Source: Fuerstiella sp.
Lineage (GTDB): Bacteria > Planctomycetota > Planctomycetia > Planctomycetales > Planctomycetaceae
NCBI GenBank assembly: GCA_022843805.1
Contig: JALHMY010000041.1
Span: forward strand, 1 to 64,000
DNA length: 64,000 nt
Direction of reading: 5' to 3'
The translations under genes and the position numbers were made by a program. This document shows positions 1 through 10,200 of the stretch, piece by piece (positions within the stretch are counted from its first letter, which is position 1; each line of letters starts with the position of its first letter). Under the pieces are notes generated by a model. It saw nothing but the letters and a program-made list of their open reading frames with translations, was not told the origin of the DNA and ran no database searches.

Positions 1-116
1 TCCTGCCGAGCCGATCACACCGGGAGGGCGAGGCTCCTGCCGAGCCGATCACACCGGGAGGGCGAGGCTCCTGCCGAGCCGATCACACCGGGAGGGCGAG
101 GCTCCTGCCGAGCCGA
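1..116. repeat. 34-bp tandem repeat, about 3.4 copies
   Basis: Units begin at 1, 35, 69 and 103 and the first three are identical. Each contains the short hairpin GGCTC-ctgcc-GAGCC. There are no spacers, so this is not a CRISPR array. The array runs off the left edge, so the true copy number is unknown. A single diverged unit occurs near 3952-3990, at the start of the second copy of the longer direct repeat. Confidence 0.95.
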
Positions 117-309
117 TCAATCGCCGCAAGTGATCCTCAGGAGACCTAAAACAACCAACAAAGCCAATAAAAACAGAGGCCAGCAGTCAACCGTTCAGAT
201 TTGAGAAGAATAATCCCCAGCTGGCCCTTTACAGAGCATTCATACTCGGGAAGCTGACGCATCCCGCTCGCCAAAACCGTTTGCGATTTGGCGAGCGGCC
301 CGGTGTCAA
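92..309 (+). repeat. Direct repeat copy 1 (about 218 bp), partner at 3952-4175
   Basis: From the last 34-bp unit to the shared end GGCCCGGTGTCAA, this stretch matches 3952-4175 in the same orientation with scattered differences. Its right end carries a strong hairpin (arms 264-275 and 287-298, CCGCTCGCCAAA / TTTGGCGAGCGG). The two copies bracket the IS66 remnant, the 363-aa gene and the RHS remnant. No coding sequence is visible here. Whether this is a mobile-element end or a dispersed repeat cannot be decided from one window. Confidence 0.85.
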
Positions 310-408
310 CCGGCCGGTACAACCACTCATCAACGTCATATCGCGCTCATCTGCAGCAAAGCTCAGCAAACACACCGCGCCCTCTCTGCTGAATGGCGGA
401 GGCCGTGA

Positions 409-987
409 ACCGTTACGATCTACCGCGACCAAATGTCCTGGCGTGCCGAACGCCTGCAATGGTGCTGGGCTCATTTGGCACGCGACTTCCAGGCGCTGGT
501 CGACCATCATGATAATCAGGTAAAACGGCTGGGATTCGATTTGAAACGACAAGTCAGAATCATGTTCAGCATTTGGCATCGGCATAAGTCGGGCGAAATT
601 TCCTGGGAAACGTTTCAGGCACAGATCCAGCCCGTTCGCAATAGGGTGAATCACTTGTTGCTGCGCGGAAGGTGCAGCGGAAAGAAACGCCTGAAGGGAA
701 CATGCAAAGAATTGTATAAACACCGCGCCTGGTTACGGACGTTTGCCGACATTCAGGGCATCGAACCGACCAACAATACGGCCGAACTCGCACTGCGTCC
801 TGCCGTGATCTACCGGAAGCTCTCATTCGGAACTCAGAGTGCAGCGGGAAGTCGCTTCATCGAACGAATGCTGGCGATGTCCGAAACCTGCCGCCTCCGG
901 AAACGACCGATCTATCAATGGCTTTGCGACGCCGTCAACGCCAGCCTGAATGGTCAATCTGCTCCGAAACTATTCACCGACCCGTGA
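409..987 (+). pseudogene. IS66-family transposase, C-terminal remnant
   Basis: The frame is open from 409, just after a TGA at 406-408, to 987, giving about 190 residues where IS66 transposases usually have about 500. Visible family features are the CWAHLARDF segment of the catalytic core, the late PTNNTAELALRP segment carrying the last acidic catalytic residue, and the C-terminal helix region SRFIERMLAMSETCRLR. The first half, with the DNA-binding region and first catalytic Asp, is missing. GTGAACGGTTACC at the stop codon resembles an IS66 terminal inverted repeat. The remnant cannot encode an active enzyme. The in-frame ATG at 433 could still make a short protein, but I see no reason to expect one. 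Confidence 0.8.
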
Positions 988-1018
988 ACGGTTACCCCGA
1001 ATCTCAACTCAACACCGT

Positions 1019-2110
1019 TCAAAACTCAGCATAAACACTGGGAATTTGATACGCAGAATGGAATTGCATCCTCCGGACAACTTCTGTTCCGCCGACCTGA
1101 TGTAGTAAAACCTTTGCGGACTCGCTTATATACAGACCGTTTACATTCTTCGGAGGCAGAGTAGCAAACAGTTCCAGAAGATCCCCTGATTCCTCGTCAA
1201 ACACTTCGATTGAAATCGTCCTCCCGAAACACGTAAACAGGAACAAGCGATTATCAAAAACTCGAGGCTGCGTTGCAATGACCTGCATGCCAGATCCAAA
1301 GGCCGAAGGCCCCCACGGCATCCTGGACAGTCGTCTCCATTTAACACGGTTGATTTCCTCACCAGCGATCCGTTCGAGACAGATTACCCAATTTTTCATC
1401 GACATATGGCGGTGAATGGGAAGAATCAGGAATATGTTTCGATCGTCAGCTATTGCAGATACTGAATTAATGGAATCTCTCAGAAATATCTCTGTCATGG
1501 AGTCCCTGATATCAGACGGCACAACACAGTCCGCCGGAACTCCACGGGGGCCACCAAACCCCGGGACTCGGAGCTGACCTGTCCAACTGCTGCTCCTGTT
1601 GTCTACAATCAACTCCGGGGTTACCTCTTGCTTTTCACTGCTAAATGCCATGCTCTCGCAGGCAAACCGCACCGTTCGATTGTCTCTTAGGTGCCCATTC
1701 CGAATTGTGGCCAACCAGTTCTCGGGGCATGGGAGTGCAAAGCGACTTTGGAAAAACTGACCGAAGTTTTGAGCAACAGTCTCAAGCTGTACGCGTCGAG
1801 CGGATTCCTCAGGCAGCGAATCAAGGTGATTCAGTATTCGATGCCAGTAGCAAATCATCGCAATCGAATCGTTTGAATGCGACCGGAGACGACCGTTCAT
1901 GTTGTCATCAAGACTAATGATTGCTTCAATGGTTGGAAGCAGCAGTTCATCGCGATCTGCATACAGCAGTGTGCGCAGATGCTTTTTGATGACCTGACTC
2001 TCTTTGACCGGCGAATCAGTCGACTTCCACACCAACGTACACACACACAACGCTAATGCTGAAAACGCGAAGCATATTACAAGTCCCCGATGCTTAACGT
2101 ATTGAATCAT
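1019..2110 (-). CDS. Membrane-anchored protein of unknown function, coupled to RHS tail
   Basis: 363 residues. I do not recognise the family. The N-terminus has one hydrophobic segment (about residues 9-28) after a short basic stretch, consistent with an inner-membrane anchor and a large external domain. The C-terminal half has strands ending in short turns (for example FDEESGDLLELF) that suggest a beta-propeller-like fold, but this is weak. Its ATG overlaps the stop of the upstream RHS tail frame by four bases (ATGA, 2107-2110), so the two were probably translated together. Genes directly after RHS tails are often immunity proteins, so immunity is possible but unproven. Confidence 0.6.
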   Translation of the reverse strand: MIQYVKHRGLVICFAFSALALCVCTLVWKSTDSPVKESQVIKKHLRTLLYADRDELLLPTIEAIISLDDNMNGRLRSHSNDSIAMICYWHRILNHLDSLPEESARRVQLETVAQNFGQFFQSRFALPCPENWLATIRNGHLRDNRTVRFACESMAFSSEKQEVTPELIVDNRSSSWTGQLRVPGFGGPRGVPADCVVPSDIRDSMTEIFLRDSINSVSAIADDRNIFLILPIHRHMSMKNWVICLERIAGEEINRVKWRRLSRMPWGPSAFGSGMQVIATQPRVFDNRLFLFTCFGRTISIEVFDEESGDLLELFATLPPKNVNGLYISESAKVLLHQVGGTEVVRRMQFHSAYQIPSVYAEF

Positions 2111-3275
2111 AAGCTTTCAACCTCTGCGTATTGTATGACATATCGCTTCTGCAAATCCGGGCAACAGCAATCAAAGTCAAACAGCCACCACGTTCTTACT
2201 GGCCTTTCTTTCCCCTTATCGTTGTCCCAGAAAGCAGGTCGGTGATTGGTTGTTGTCGGCATAAAGTCGAAGCCCTCCGGAAAGGATTCTCCACTGGGAA
2301 CATCTTCTTTAGTGATCTCGCCTGTCGATCTATTGGATCCACACTCGCCCACCTCGCCCCGGTCGGCAGATACATCCTTGCCCGGACATACACCAGTCCG
2401 GTGCTTTGATCCATATAATACCCATACCGTCCAACCCATCGAAACGGATTGACGGTGGTTCCGCTGCTGGTGATCAGATTGCCCCAGGCGTCGAACAGGT
2501 ACGTATCCGAGGATGCACCGGCACTGGCGGTCAGTAACCGGGTGGTTCCCAGAGCATCGGCATGCAGAACATGACTGGTCGATCCGCGGCGCTGGCTGAG
2601 GACCGCTCCGTAGTGCTGCGGTTCACTGGTGTAAACAGCCTGCACGACGTTCGAGCCGTCCAGTTCCTTCACATACGCATCAATCACCGAATCCCACACG
2701 AAGTTCGTGGTGGTGGCTCCCTGCTGCAGAGAAATTCTGCGGTTGTCTCCGTTGTATGCCATGGTCACCGGAGAACCAGCAGGCAGCAGATATTGAGTCG
2801 GCTGGTTCTCGTAGTTCCATGTGTTGGTCGTGCGATTGCCGGTCGGTGGCTGCTCAATCCGCTGATTTCCCGTCAGATCGTACTGGAACGTGGTGCGACC
2901 CGCCACCGCCTGTCCGTACCGCAGCTGATTGGCCGAGTCGTATCCGTACGTCGTGCGGGTCCCGTCCAGCGATCGTCTCGTTCCGATCCCGTCGTACGAA
3001 TACGTGTGCCGCTGACTGTTCGGACTGGCTGTCACCATCGTTTGCCCCGAGGGGCACGGCCCCTGACGCGAGCCCGTGCTTCCGCACGAATGCGATCTGT
3101 CGCTTCCGTTGGTCGCTCACCGCCCTGTGTGAAACAGACCGGGTTGACATCAAGCAGAAGTGTATCGTCCCGTGCTGTCCGCCATCAAGGTGCGATTGCC
3201 CACATTGTCATAACTGAACGTCGCCCGGCTGCCATCCGGATATTTCCGAATGGTCAGCTGACTGACCGCATCATC
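2107..3275 (-). pseudogene. RHS-repeat protein, broken core and C-terminal tail
   Basis: Read on the minus strand, 3275 to about 3155 encodes YD repeats (IRKYPDGSRATFSYDNVGNRT). A block of about 110 bp (3040-3150) then interrupts the frame. Another open frame (3038 downwards) resumes with YD repeats and the RHS-associated core: LFDAWGNLITSSG, GRYGYYMDQSTGLVYVRARMY, RWASVDPI. After DPI the core frame runs into an unrelated C-terminus. The next frame (ORF 2439-2107) instead gives a polar, Cys-containing tail that ends in an ATGA overlap with the following gene, so a one-base frameshift near 2320-2335 is likely. The N-terminus is cut off by the mosaic repeat starting at 3276. RHS proteins are large secreted or wall-associated toxin carriers. 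This copy is not functional as a whole. Confidence 0.8.
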
Positions 3276-3535
3276 ATGCGTCAGCGATGATCCATCGACG
3301 TGGCCCCTCCCGGCCTTGTGCCGGGAGAGCCAGGGTTTGGCAACTACGGACGAACGAAGTGAGGAACCGGCCCCCATCGGCTTCACGCCGATGGAACCCA
3401 GGTTTGGCAACTACTTTGCCCGCTGGAGTTTTTAAACGCGCGCTCAGGTGACGTAAAACGGGGCGGGGCTGGCGTGCTGCAGGCCTTAGGTTTGATCCTT
3501 GTAGTTTTCAAACCTGGGCTCGACCGGCACAAGGC
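3276..3535. repeat. Mosaic repeat copy A (260 bp)
   Basis: This matches 42900-43158 almost base for base in the same orientation, including the central hairpin-rich stretch CGGCTTCACGCCGATG and the block AAACGCGCGCTCAGGTGACG. Both copies abut a minus-strand RHS fragment. No coding signal is visible; the ORFs here are repeat-derived. Confidence 0.9.
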
Positions 3536-3951
3536 CGGTTGGGGCCGACCTGGGGTGAAGAGAGTCGTCGTGCTGTGATCTGCGGTGGAAGGCATCATGA
3601 CGAATCGTTACGCCACCAGTATTCGCAGCGGCTGGCCTCGACTTTTGTGAAGACATTGTAGGATGGGCATTCCTGCCCGTCCTTGCTCTGAATGAACGCA
3701 AAGGCGTGAAGTCTAAAGCCATTCTTCCCGGAGGCGGTCGCTCCGTTCGTTCACTCAATGGGGTCTTCCGGAACGAAGGTTTACCCATGCGATCGCCCCA
3801 CGTAGGCGAGTCTCTCCGAGACTCGCGAATCCCGACGTCTCGGAGAGACGCCGCTGCGTGACTGAGGTGCGTCACCTGAAAGATAGTAGTCATCACTCTC
3901 CGAGTGATGCTCTGCGATTCCAGGAACGCTGGAGTTCTCTGGTTGTTGAAT
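3536..3951. other. Short-repeat cluster, no gene
   Basis: This stretch is made of small dispersed repeats. The element around 3655-3690 (GGATGGGCATTCCTGCCCG) has relatives near 43345 and 58110, and a long hairpin lies at 3799-3860. The remaining bases show no credible coding frame. Confidence 0.7.
3799..3860. repeat. Long-hairpin dispersed repeat, copy A
   Basis: A near-perfect inverted repeat is built around GTCTCTCCGAGAC and GTCTCGGAGAGAC, bounded by CACGTAGGCG and CGCTGCGTG. A second copy in the same orientation lies at 42826-42887 beside the other RHS fragment. It is REP-like: short, non-coding and highly structured. Confidence 0.9.
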
Positions 3952-4175
3952 CACCGGGAAGGCGAGGCTCCTGCCGAGCAGATCACGCTCCACAAGTGAT
4001 GCCCTGGAGATCCAGAACTACCAACAAAGCCAATCAAAACAATGGCCAGCAGTCAACCGTTCAGATTTGAGAAGAATAACTCCCAGCTGGCCCTTTACAG
4101 AGTCTGCATACTCGGGAAGCTGACGCATCCCGCTCGCCAAATTGCTTTGTGATTTGGCGAGCGGCCCGGTGTCAA
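3952..4175 (+). repeat. Direct repeat copy 2, partner at 92-309
   Basis: It carries one diverged 34-bp unit followed by the same sequence as copy 1, ending at GGCCCGGTGTCAA. The hairpin CGCTCGCCAAA / TTTGGCGAGCG is kept although its loop differs. Together with copy 1 it brackets about 3.6 kb. Confidence 0.85.
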
Positions 4176-4629
4176 GATGTAAAAAGGGGTCAGGTCCAAT
4201 AGTGTTCGGCACTGCGATTGCGGTTGATTGACGGCAGCGTAAGTTATGAGAGGATCGGCAGCATTTTGCGAACCGCTGACAAGGATCCAGCCACATCGGG
4301 CAGAGGTGGCTTAAGGCACCGCGCAGGATCGAACGGCCCGGTGTGCTGAGCGCGCGGGTGCCTTACTCTTCAGCAGATCTTATTTTTGCGATGTGCCGTT
4401 CCAGTTCTTCGAGCGACGCCCATCCCGACATAGAGAGGCAGATCATTTCGAATGTCCAGCACATCTGTGGCAAGACGAAGCTTGCCGTCGCACGATGGGC
4501 ATGTGCTCGTGCCAGTGGCTGCACTCCCGCGACTGGTGTGTTCCGAAGCGGAATCAGTTACAAGGCGCACCGTGTGATCGGGTGAGGCGTCCGCTTTGTG
4601 GGATCCGAATTTCACGATCTGATCGCTGA
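4176..4629. other. Intergenic region with possible mobile-element debris
   Basis: AAAAAGGGGTCAGGTCC at 4181-4197 is a motif I have seen near transposon-type genes, but nothing confirms it here. A minus-strand frame (4633-4370) has a CPSCDGKLRL zinc-knuckle-like stretch reminiscent of transposase C-termini. This is too little to call a gene. Confidence 0.4.
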
Positions 4630-4845
4630 TCACACCGGTTTCAGCGTATCAAAATACTTCAGCCCCTGAACATCGGACGCCTCAATCGCAGGCCTCGCCC
4701 TGGGCTCACGGCGAGTCTGACCGGGTGCGTCATTCGACGGTACCGCATTCGCCGCGGATGCTGCTGACGATGCACTCTGGCAGGTTACAGATTCACTGCC
4801 AGGGCTAAGCGCAAAAAAGCATGCCAAAACAAATATGATTCTCAT
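4630..4845 (-). CDS. Small putative secreted protein
   Basis: 71 residues. The first 18-20 residues (MRIIFVLACFFALSPGSES) look like a signal peptide. The rest is Ala/Ser/Pro-rich and low in complexity, ending LKYFDTLKPV. There is no good ribosome binding site before the ATG and no recognised domain. It lies between debris and the HAD phosphatase on the same strand. It may be a real small exported protein or a chance frame. Confidence 0.35.
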   Translation of the reverse strand: MRIIFVLACFFALSPGSESVTCQSASSAASAANAVPSNDAPGQTRREPRARPAIEASDVQGLKYFDTLKPV

Positions 4846-4936
4846 GCGTGAGGCGGCGCAAATTTCGTGCCAAACACTATTGGTGCTGACCTGTTAATTG
4901 CAGGCAGTGTCTCAGAAAATTCGGGCCATGACTCAA

Positions 4937-5602
4937 TCAATGGCCAGACGAAAGCAGTGAATCGGCGATTTCCGACCAGACTTCAAAGTGTGTGAAGCTG
5001 AGGCCCTGTCCCTGCAGAACGGCCGCCAGATCTCTGCGGGCGAATCGCAGATCAGGGGAAACCAGTTGGGCTGGCTGGATGTCCGGATATCCGTCTCCCG
5101 CAAAAGCGACGGTCGCTCCTTCGGAAAGGAAATGCTGTACGATGGCCGATTTGTCGATACCCAGCAGGTCCGACGGAAACGGTGAGTCAACAGGCCTCTC
5201 CATCAGGAGCCCCTCACCTGGTTCAAATCGCCCGGGATTGGCGTGCACCTCTACCGAAACACCGGCCTGACTGAGCAGGCGACGGATATACCATTCGCAG
5301 CCCGCGGAAGCGACGACAACTTCCCACCCTGCCAGCTGAAGCTTCCTGACGGAACGAGCTAAATCCGGATCGAGCTGCATTCGAGCCAGAATCGCAATCA
5401 CATCTTGCTCAGTGCCTCTGATGGCTGCAAAGTACCGTCGGAGACCCTCGAAATGGGTGATTCTGCCAGCCCGGTAATCGGTCCAGTGATCAGGTTCGTT
5501 CGGTGAGATCAGACGCTCGATGGCAAGCTGATAAAAGTCGTGTTGAGTCATTGTCCCGTCGAAGTCACTGACAAGGACCTTTCGGGCTTTTTGCGAATTC
5601 AT
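4937..5602 (-). CDS. HAD-superfamily phosphatase, MtnX/SerB-like
   Basis: 221 residues. The N-terminal DFDGTMTQHDFY is HAD motif I with the nucleophilic Asp. VVASAGCEWYIRRLL corresponds to motif II, and VAFAGDGYPDIQPA supplies motif IV acidic residues. The size and the helical cap between motifs I and II fit the HAD-IB group that includes phosphoserine phosphatase and the methionine-salvage enzyme MtnX. The substrate cannot be fixed from sequence alone, and no methionine-salvage genes are nearby. GAGAGGA lies about 3 nt before the ATG and supports the start. It is divergent from the RND adaptor gene. Confidence 0.85.
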   Translation of the reverse strand: MNSQKARKVLVSDFDGTMTQHDFYQLAIERLISPNEPDHWTDYRAGRITHFEGLRRYFAAIRGTEQDVIAILARMQLDPDLARSVRKLQLAGWEVVVASAGCEWYIRRLLSQAGVSVEVHANPGRFEPGEGLLMERPVDSPFPSDLLGIDKSAIVQHFLSEGATVAFAGDGYPDIQPAQLVSPDLRFARRDLAAVLQGQGLSFTHFEVWSEIADSLLSSGH

Positions 5603-5895
5603 GGAGTCCTCTCGCAGGAGTGGAACTGAAAAGACGTGAGGAATTCACGACGCTGTTTCCCGGTATGTTGCTTTGTATGGGTAAAAGCCTGCAGGATGAG
5701 AATGACAGATGTCCATCCGGTCTCCTCTGGAGTGAGGTGAGTTTTTGTTTCACAGGTCGTGACAGGCCGAGCTCCGGGAGGTCCTGCCTGCTCTGGCAGA
5801 CCGCCCCACGCGGTTGTAAGCCGTTTTTCTTCAGGATACAAGACGTTCTGGCCTCCCTGAACAGACCGAAGTTGCAGACCAGGAATTCAAAGTCC

Positions 5896-7188
5896 ATGAA
5901 GAACATTGCCGAATCAAGGAACTGGGCGTTTCAGGAAGGTGTGGGCAATGCTCACCTGATGGGCATGTTGCTGACGATTTTTGGTACATGTGTTCTGGCT
6001 GGCTGTGGTGCCGAGGCCGAACGAGCCGCCGGCACTCAGGAAGCGGTTCCTGAGGTGACTGTTGCCGCTCCGACTGCATCTGCAATTACCGATTATGAGT
6101 ACTTCACGGGTCGGGTAGAACCCTCAAAACAGGTTGAAATCCGATCCCGAGTGACGGGATTTGTGGATAAGGTCGCCTTTCAGCCTGGGCAGGAGATTAA
6201 AGCGGGTGAGCTGCTGGTGGAGATTGATCCGCGACCGTTTAAGGCAGAGCTTGACAAAGCTGATGCGCAGGTTGCCTTTGCTGAAGCACAGTTTAACAGA
6301 ACAAAAACGGTACTGGACCAGCAGGAAAAGCTTCGGAAACAGAATGCGAATTCTGAGGACGATCTGCTGAAGGCCATCTCGGAGAATGCTGAAGCAAATG
6401 CCAGCCTTAAACTGGCCCTCGCACAGAAAGAGGCGGCCGAGATCAGTCTGTCATATTGTGTTGTCTCCGCACCTATGGCGGGTCGCACAGGTGATTCGCT
6501 TGTGGATGAGGGCAATCTGGTAACGGGCGGACCCAGCGGAGTTTTTTCGTCGACTCTTCTGACAACGATTGTGTCGGTGGACGATGTCAGGGTCTCCTTT
6601 GATATTGATGAAAATACCATGCAGAGGCTGCAGCAGCAGTTGCGCGATGGAAAACTTGAGGTCAGCGCGGACGGAAATTTCCCGGTCGATATCGGACTGG
6701 CTCTGCACGGTGATGACTATCCATTGTCCGGAAAAGTTCAATTCGTCAATAACGTGTTTAATGCTCAGACGGGCACGATCCAGCTCAAGGCTTTGTGTCC
6801 CAATCCCAAACCCGAACGAGGTCCGAGAGTACTGACTCCCGGGATGTACACTCGGATTCGACTGCCTCTGGGAAATCCGCGAAGTGTTCAGCTGGTTCCC
6901 GAGTCAAGTCTGATGGCATCCGGTGGCAGGCGGTTTCTTTACCTCGTTGGTGCGGATGGCAAAGCAGTACGCGTGATGGCAAATGTCGGATCCCGAAATG
7001 GTGCGTTTCGCGAGATCATTTCCGTAGCGGAAGAGGGACAAGCGGATCCGCGACCATTGAGTGCGGAGGATAAGGTGATTGTCAGAGGACTGCAGCGCGT
7101 TCGTGCAGGACAGCCGGTGGCGGTGGCTTCAGAGGATGCGAAGTCGACGAATCGTTCGGCACAAATCCGTGAGAGATCGGCTCATTAG
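5896..7188 (+). CDS. RND efflux periplasmic adaptor (membrane fusion lipoprotein)
   Basis: 430 residues from the ATG at 5896. The same frame is open back to 5620, but the extra residues lack signal features and overlap the upstream gene's leader. A lipobox LAGC near residue 36 predicts a lipid-anchored protein. The order is typical: first biotinyl-lipoyl half (EYFTGRVEPSKQVEIRSRVTG), an alpha-helical hairpin rich in Ala, Glu and Gln (about residues 110-185), second lipoyl half (VVSAPMAGRTGDSLVDEGNLV), then beta-barrel and membrane-proximal domains. It links the inner-membrane RND pump to an outer-membrane channel. The permease gene starts 57 nt downstream, so they form an operon. No TolC-type gene is in the window. 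Confidence 0.93.
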   Translation: MKNIAESRNWAFQEGVGNAHLMGMLLTIFGTCVLAGCGAEAERAAGTQEAVPEVTVAAPTASAITDYEYFTGRVEPSKQVEIRSRVTGFVDKVAFQPGQEIKAGELLVEIDPRPFKAELDKADAQVAFAEAQFNRTKTVLDQQEKLRKQNANSEDDLLKAISENAEANASLKLALAQKEAAEISLSYCVVSAPMAGRTGDSLVDEGNLVTGGPSGVFSSTLLTTIVSVDDVRVSFDIDENTMQRLQQQLRDGKLEVSADGNFPVDIGLALHGDDYPLSGKVQFVNNVFNAQTGTIQLKALCPNPKPERGPRVLTPGMYTRIRLPLGNPRSVQLVPESSLMASGGRRFLYLVGADGKAVRVMANVGSRNGAFREIISVAEEGQADPRPLSAEDKVIVRGLQRVRAGQPVAVASEDAKSTNRSAQIRERSAH

Positions 7189-7244
7189 TCAGTCTGTTCG
7201 CTGAATCCTTTAAGTCCTGGAACAAAAACCAAAGGAACACGTTT

Positions 7245-10200
7245 GTGTCCGGAATCTCAAAATTCTTCATCGATCGACCCGTTTTTGCGGGTGTTCTGTC
7301 GGTGGTTATTGTGCTGGTTGGCGGTATCGCGGTTACCACGCTTTCCATTGCACAGTATCCGGAGATTGCACCTCCAACGGTTCAGGTGACGTGTACATAT
7401 CCAGGGGCCAATGCTGCAGTCGTTGCCGATACGGTCGCAGCGCCGATTGAGCAGCAGGTTACCGGCGTTGAAAATATGCTGTACATGTCGTCTCAGTGTT
7501 CCAATGACGGCCAGTACAGTTTGACCGTCACGTTTGATGTGGGCGTGAACCTGGACATGGCGCAGGTACTGGTGCAAAACCGCGTCAATCTGGCAATTCC
7601 TTCCCTGCCGGATGTTGTTAAGCAGACTGGCGTGAGTGTAAAGAAAAAGTCGCCCAGCATTTTGCTGGTGGTCAATATTTTTTCGCCGGATAACTCAGCA
7701 GATCAGCTGGCGATCAGCAATTTTGCGACGATCAATTTGAAGGACGAACTTGCTCAGATCTCTGGTGTGGGCGATATCACGATGTTTGGACAGCAGGATT
7801 ACAGCATGCGAGTATGGCTGGATCCTGAAAAGATTGCCGCCAGAAGTCTGACCGTCTCCGATGTTGTTGCTTCGCTGAGAGAGCAGAATATCCAGGTAGC
7901 TGCCGGTTCTCTGGCTCGACCACCTGTGCCCACTGGTGAGGCGTTTCAGTATACGCTTAGTACATTGGGGCGACTGACGACAGCTGATCAGTTCAGTGAG
8001 ATTATTGTTCGTGCTGGCCGGGATGGTGATCTTGTTCGACTGAGGGATCTGGTTTCAGAAAAACGAACAAGTGAAAGTGGTGTCTCACTGGGGGGAGTGG
8101 AACTGGGGGCAAAAAATCAGGACACCCTCTGTTATTTGAATGGTCAGCCTTCCGTGGGATTGACCGTTTACCAGCTGCCTGGGTCCAACGCACTGGATAC
8201 TGCAAATCGCATCCGAGATAAGATGAAGGATTTGAGTCGCACTTTTCCGGCCGGGATTTCCTATGGAATCGTGTACGATACCACGCCATTTATTGAGGAA
8301 TCGATTCATGAAGTGTTTAAAGCACTGCGTGATGCAATTCTGCTTGTGGGTATTGTGGTGCTTGTGTTTCTGCAGTCCTGCCGAGCCACACTGATTCCGC
8401 TGATTGCCGTGCCTGTGGCGATCATTGGAACGTTTGCCCTGATGGCGGCCATGGGATTCAGCCTGAACAATCTGTCTTTGCTGGGGCTGGTGCTTGCAAT
8501 TGGTATTGTGGTGGACGATGCGATTGTGGTCGTCGAAGCTGTTGAGCACCACCTTGAGCATGGCTTATCACCACGGGATGCCGCAAGGAAAGCGATGGAT
8601 GAAGTTGCAGTGCCGGTTGTTGCAATTTCTCTTGTGCTGATGGCCGTTTTTATTCCCTGTGCTTTCATCAGTGGTATTACCGGACAGTTTTTTCGACAGT
8701 TTGCGGTCACCATTGCCGTGTCCACGTTTTTCTCTGCACTCAACTCATTGACCCTCAGTCCGGCACTGGCCGCACTGATGCTCAGGCCGAAGTCCGAACA
8801 GCGAGATCCGCTGACTCGAATCCTGAATCTGCTACTGGGATGGTTCTTTAAACTTTTCAATAAGTCGTTCGACACAGCGAGCAGCGTGTATGCGATGAGC
8901 GTCGGCTGGCTGCTGCGTCTGAGTGTGATTTCACTTCTGGTGTATGGGGGGCTTCTGGCAGCGACATGGTACGGATTCACTCATGTGCCGCTGGGTTTCG
9001 TTCCTGCGCAGGATAAGGGCTATCTGCTGGTCAATGTGCAATTACCCGATGCGGCTTCGCTGGAACGCACCAGCGAGACGATGAGGGAGATCGACCTGAT
9101 TGCCCGAGGTGACAAAGACAATCCCGAACAATATCCAGGGATTAAGGGGGTTACGGACGTGATCTCCATCCCGGGTATGTCGGTCGTGCAGAATGCGAAT
9201 GGTTCCAATTTCGGTTCGATGTTTGTGATCCTTGATGAATTCGAACACCGACACGGCAGTGATTTGTCATCGGACAATATTGCCGCACAGCTCAGGAAGA
9301 CCACCTTCAGCCGCATTCAGGATGGTGCGGTGGCTGTCTTTGGGCCACCCGCTGTGGACGGACTCGGAAATGCCGGGGGTTTCAAAATCATGATCCTGGA
9401 CCGAGCTGTCGCAGGCTTTAATGCATTGCAGGATGCCGCCGATTCTTTTTCGCAGGCTGGCAACAGTACGCCAGGGCTGGTTGGCATGTTCAACACGTTT
9501 CGTGCAAATACCCCACAGATGTATGTCGACGTGGATCGCACAAAATGCAAGTCGATGGGTGTGCCACTCAGCGAAGTATTTCTGACTCTGCAGGTGTATC
9601 TGGGAGGCTATTATACGAACGACTTTAACCAGTTCGGACGAACCTGGCAGGTCAATCTTCAGGCTGATCCGGCCTTTCGAATCTCGCCGGAGCATGTTCG
9701 TCAGCTGAAGGTGCGGAATCAGCTGGGTGAAATGGTTCCGCTGGGAAGTGTTGTCAGCGTCAGTGACATCGGCGGCCCTGGTCTTGTGACTCGCTATAAC
9801 GGCGTGAACGCGGCAACCGTCAATGGAGGAACGTCGCCGGGCGTGAGTTCCGGTCAGATGATCTCCCTGGTTGAAGAACTGGCGGAATCGGAGCTTGCTG
9901 AAGGAATGAGCTTTCTGTGGACGGAACTCACCTTTATGCAGATTCGAGCAGGCAATACGGCCATTATTGTGTTCGCACTCGCCGTGGTGCTCGTCTACCT
10001 GCTGCTTGCCGCACAGTATGAAAGTCTGCGGCTGCCTCTGGCCGTAATTCTGGTGGTACCAATGTGTCTGCTGTGTTCGATCGCGGGCGTGGCAATGGCC
10101 AAAATGGACCTGAACATTTTTGTGCAAATCGGGCTGGTGGTGCTGGTCGGTCTGGCCAGCAAAAATGCCATTCTGATCGTGGAATTTGCGAAGGAAAAAC

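Noticed and set aside
1-116. 34-bp repeats as a CRISPR array
   Set aside because: Units are head to tail without spacers and no cas genes are present.
2562-3290. 242-residue plus-strand frame over the RHS region
   Set aside because: It is antisense to clear RHS repeats and has no family features or start signal.
4370-4633. Minus-strand frame with a CPSCDGKLRL stretch as a transposase C-terminus
   Set aside because: Only one motif is suggestive; the rest has no match to a family I know.
5620-5895. N-terminal extension of the RND adaptor
   Set aside because: The lipoprotein signal fits the start at 5896, and the extension has no signal or conserved character.
9267-10127. 286-residue minus-strand frame inside the RND permease
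   Set aside because: Shadow of a strongly conserved gene on the other strand; it is His/Gln-rich as such shadows often are.
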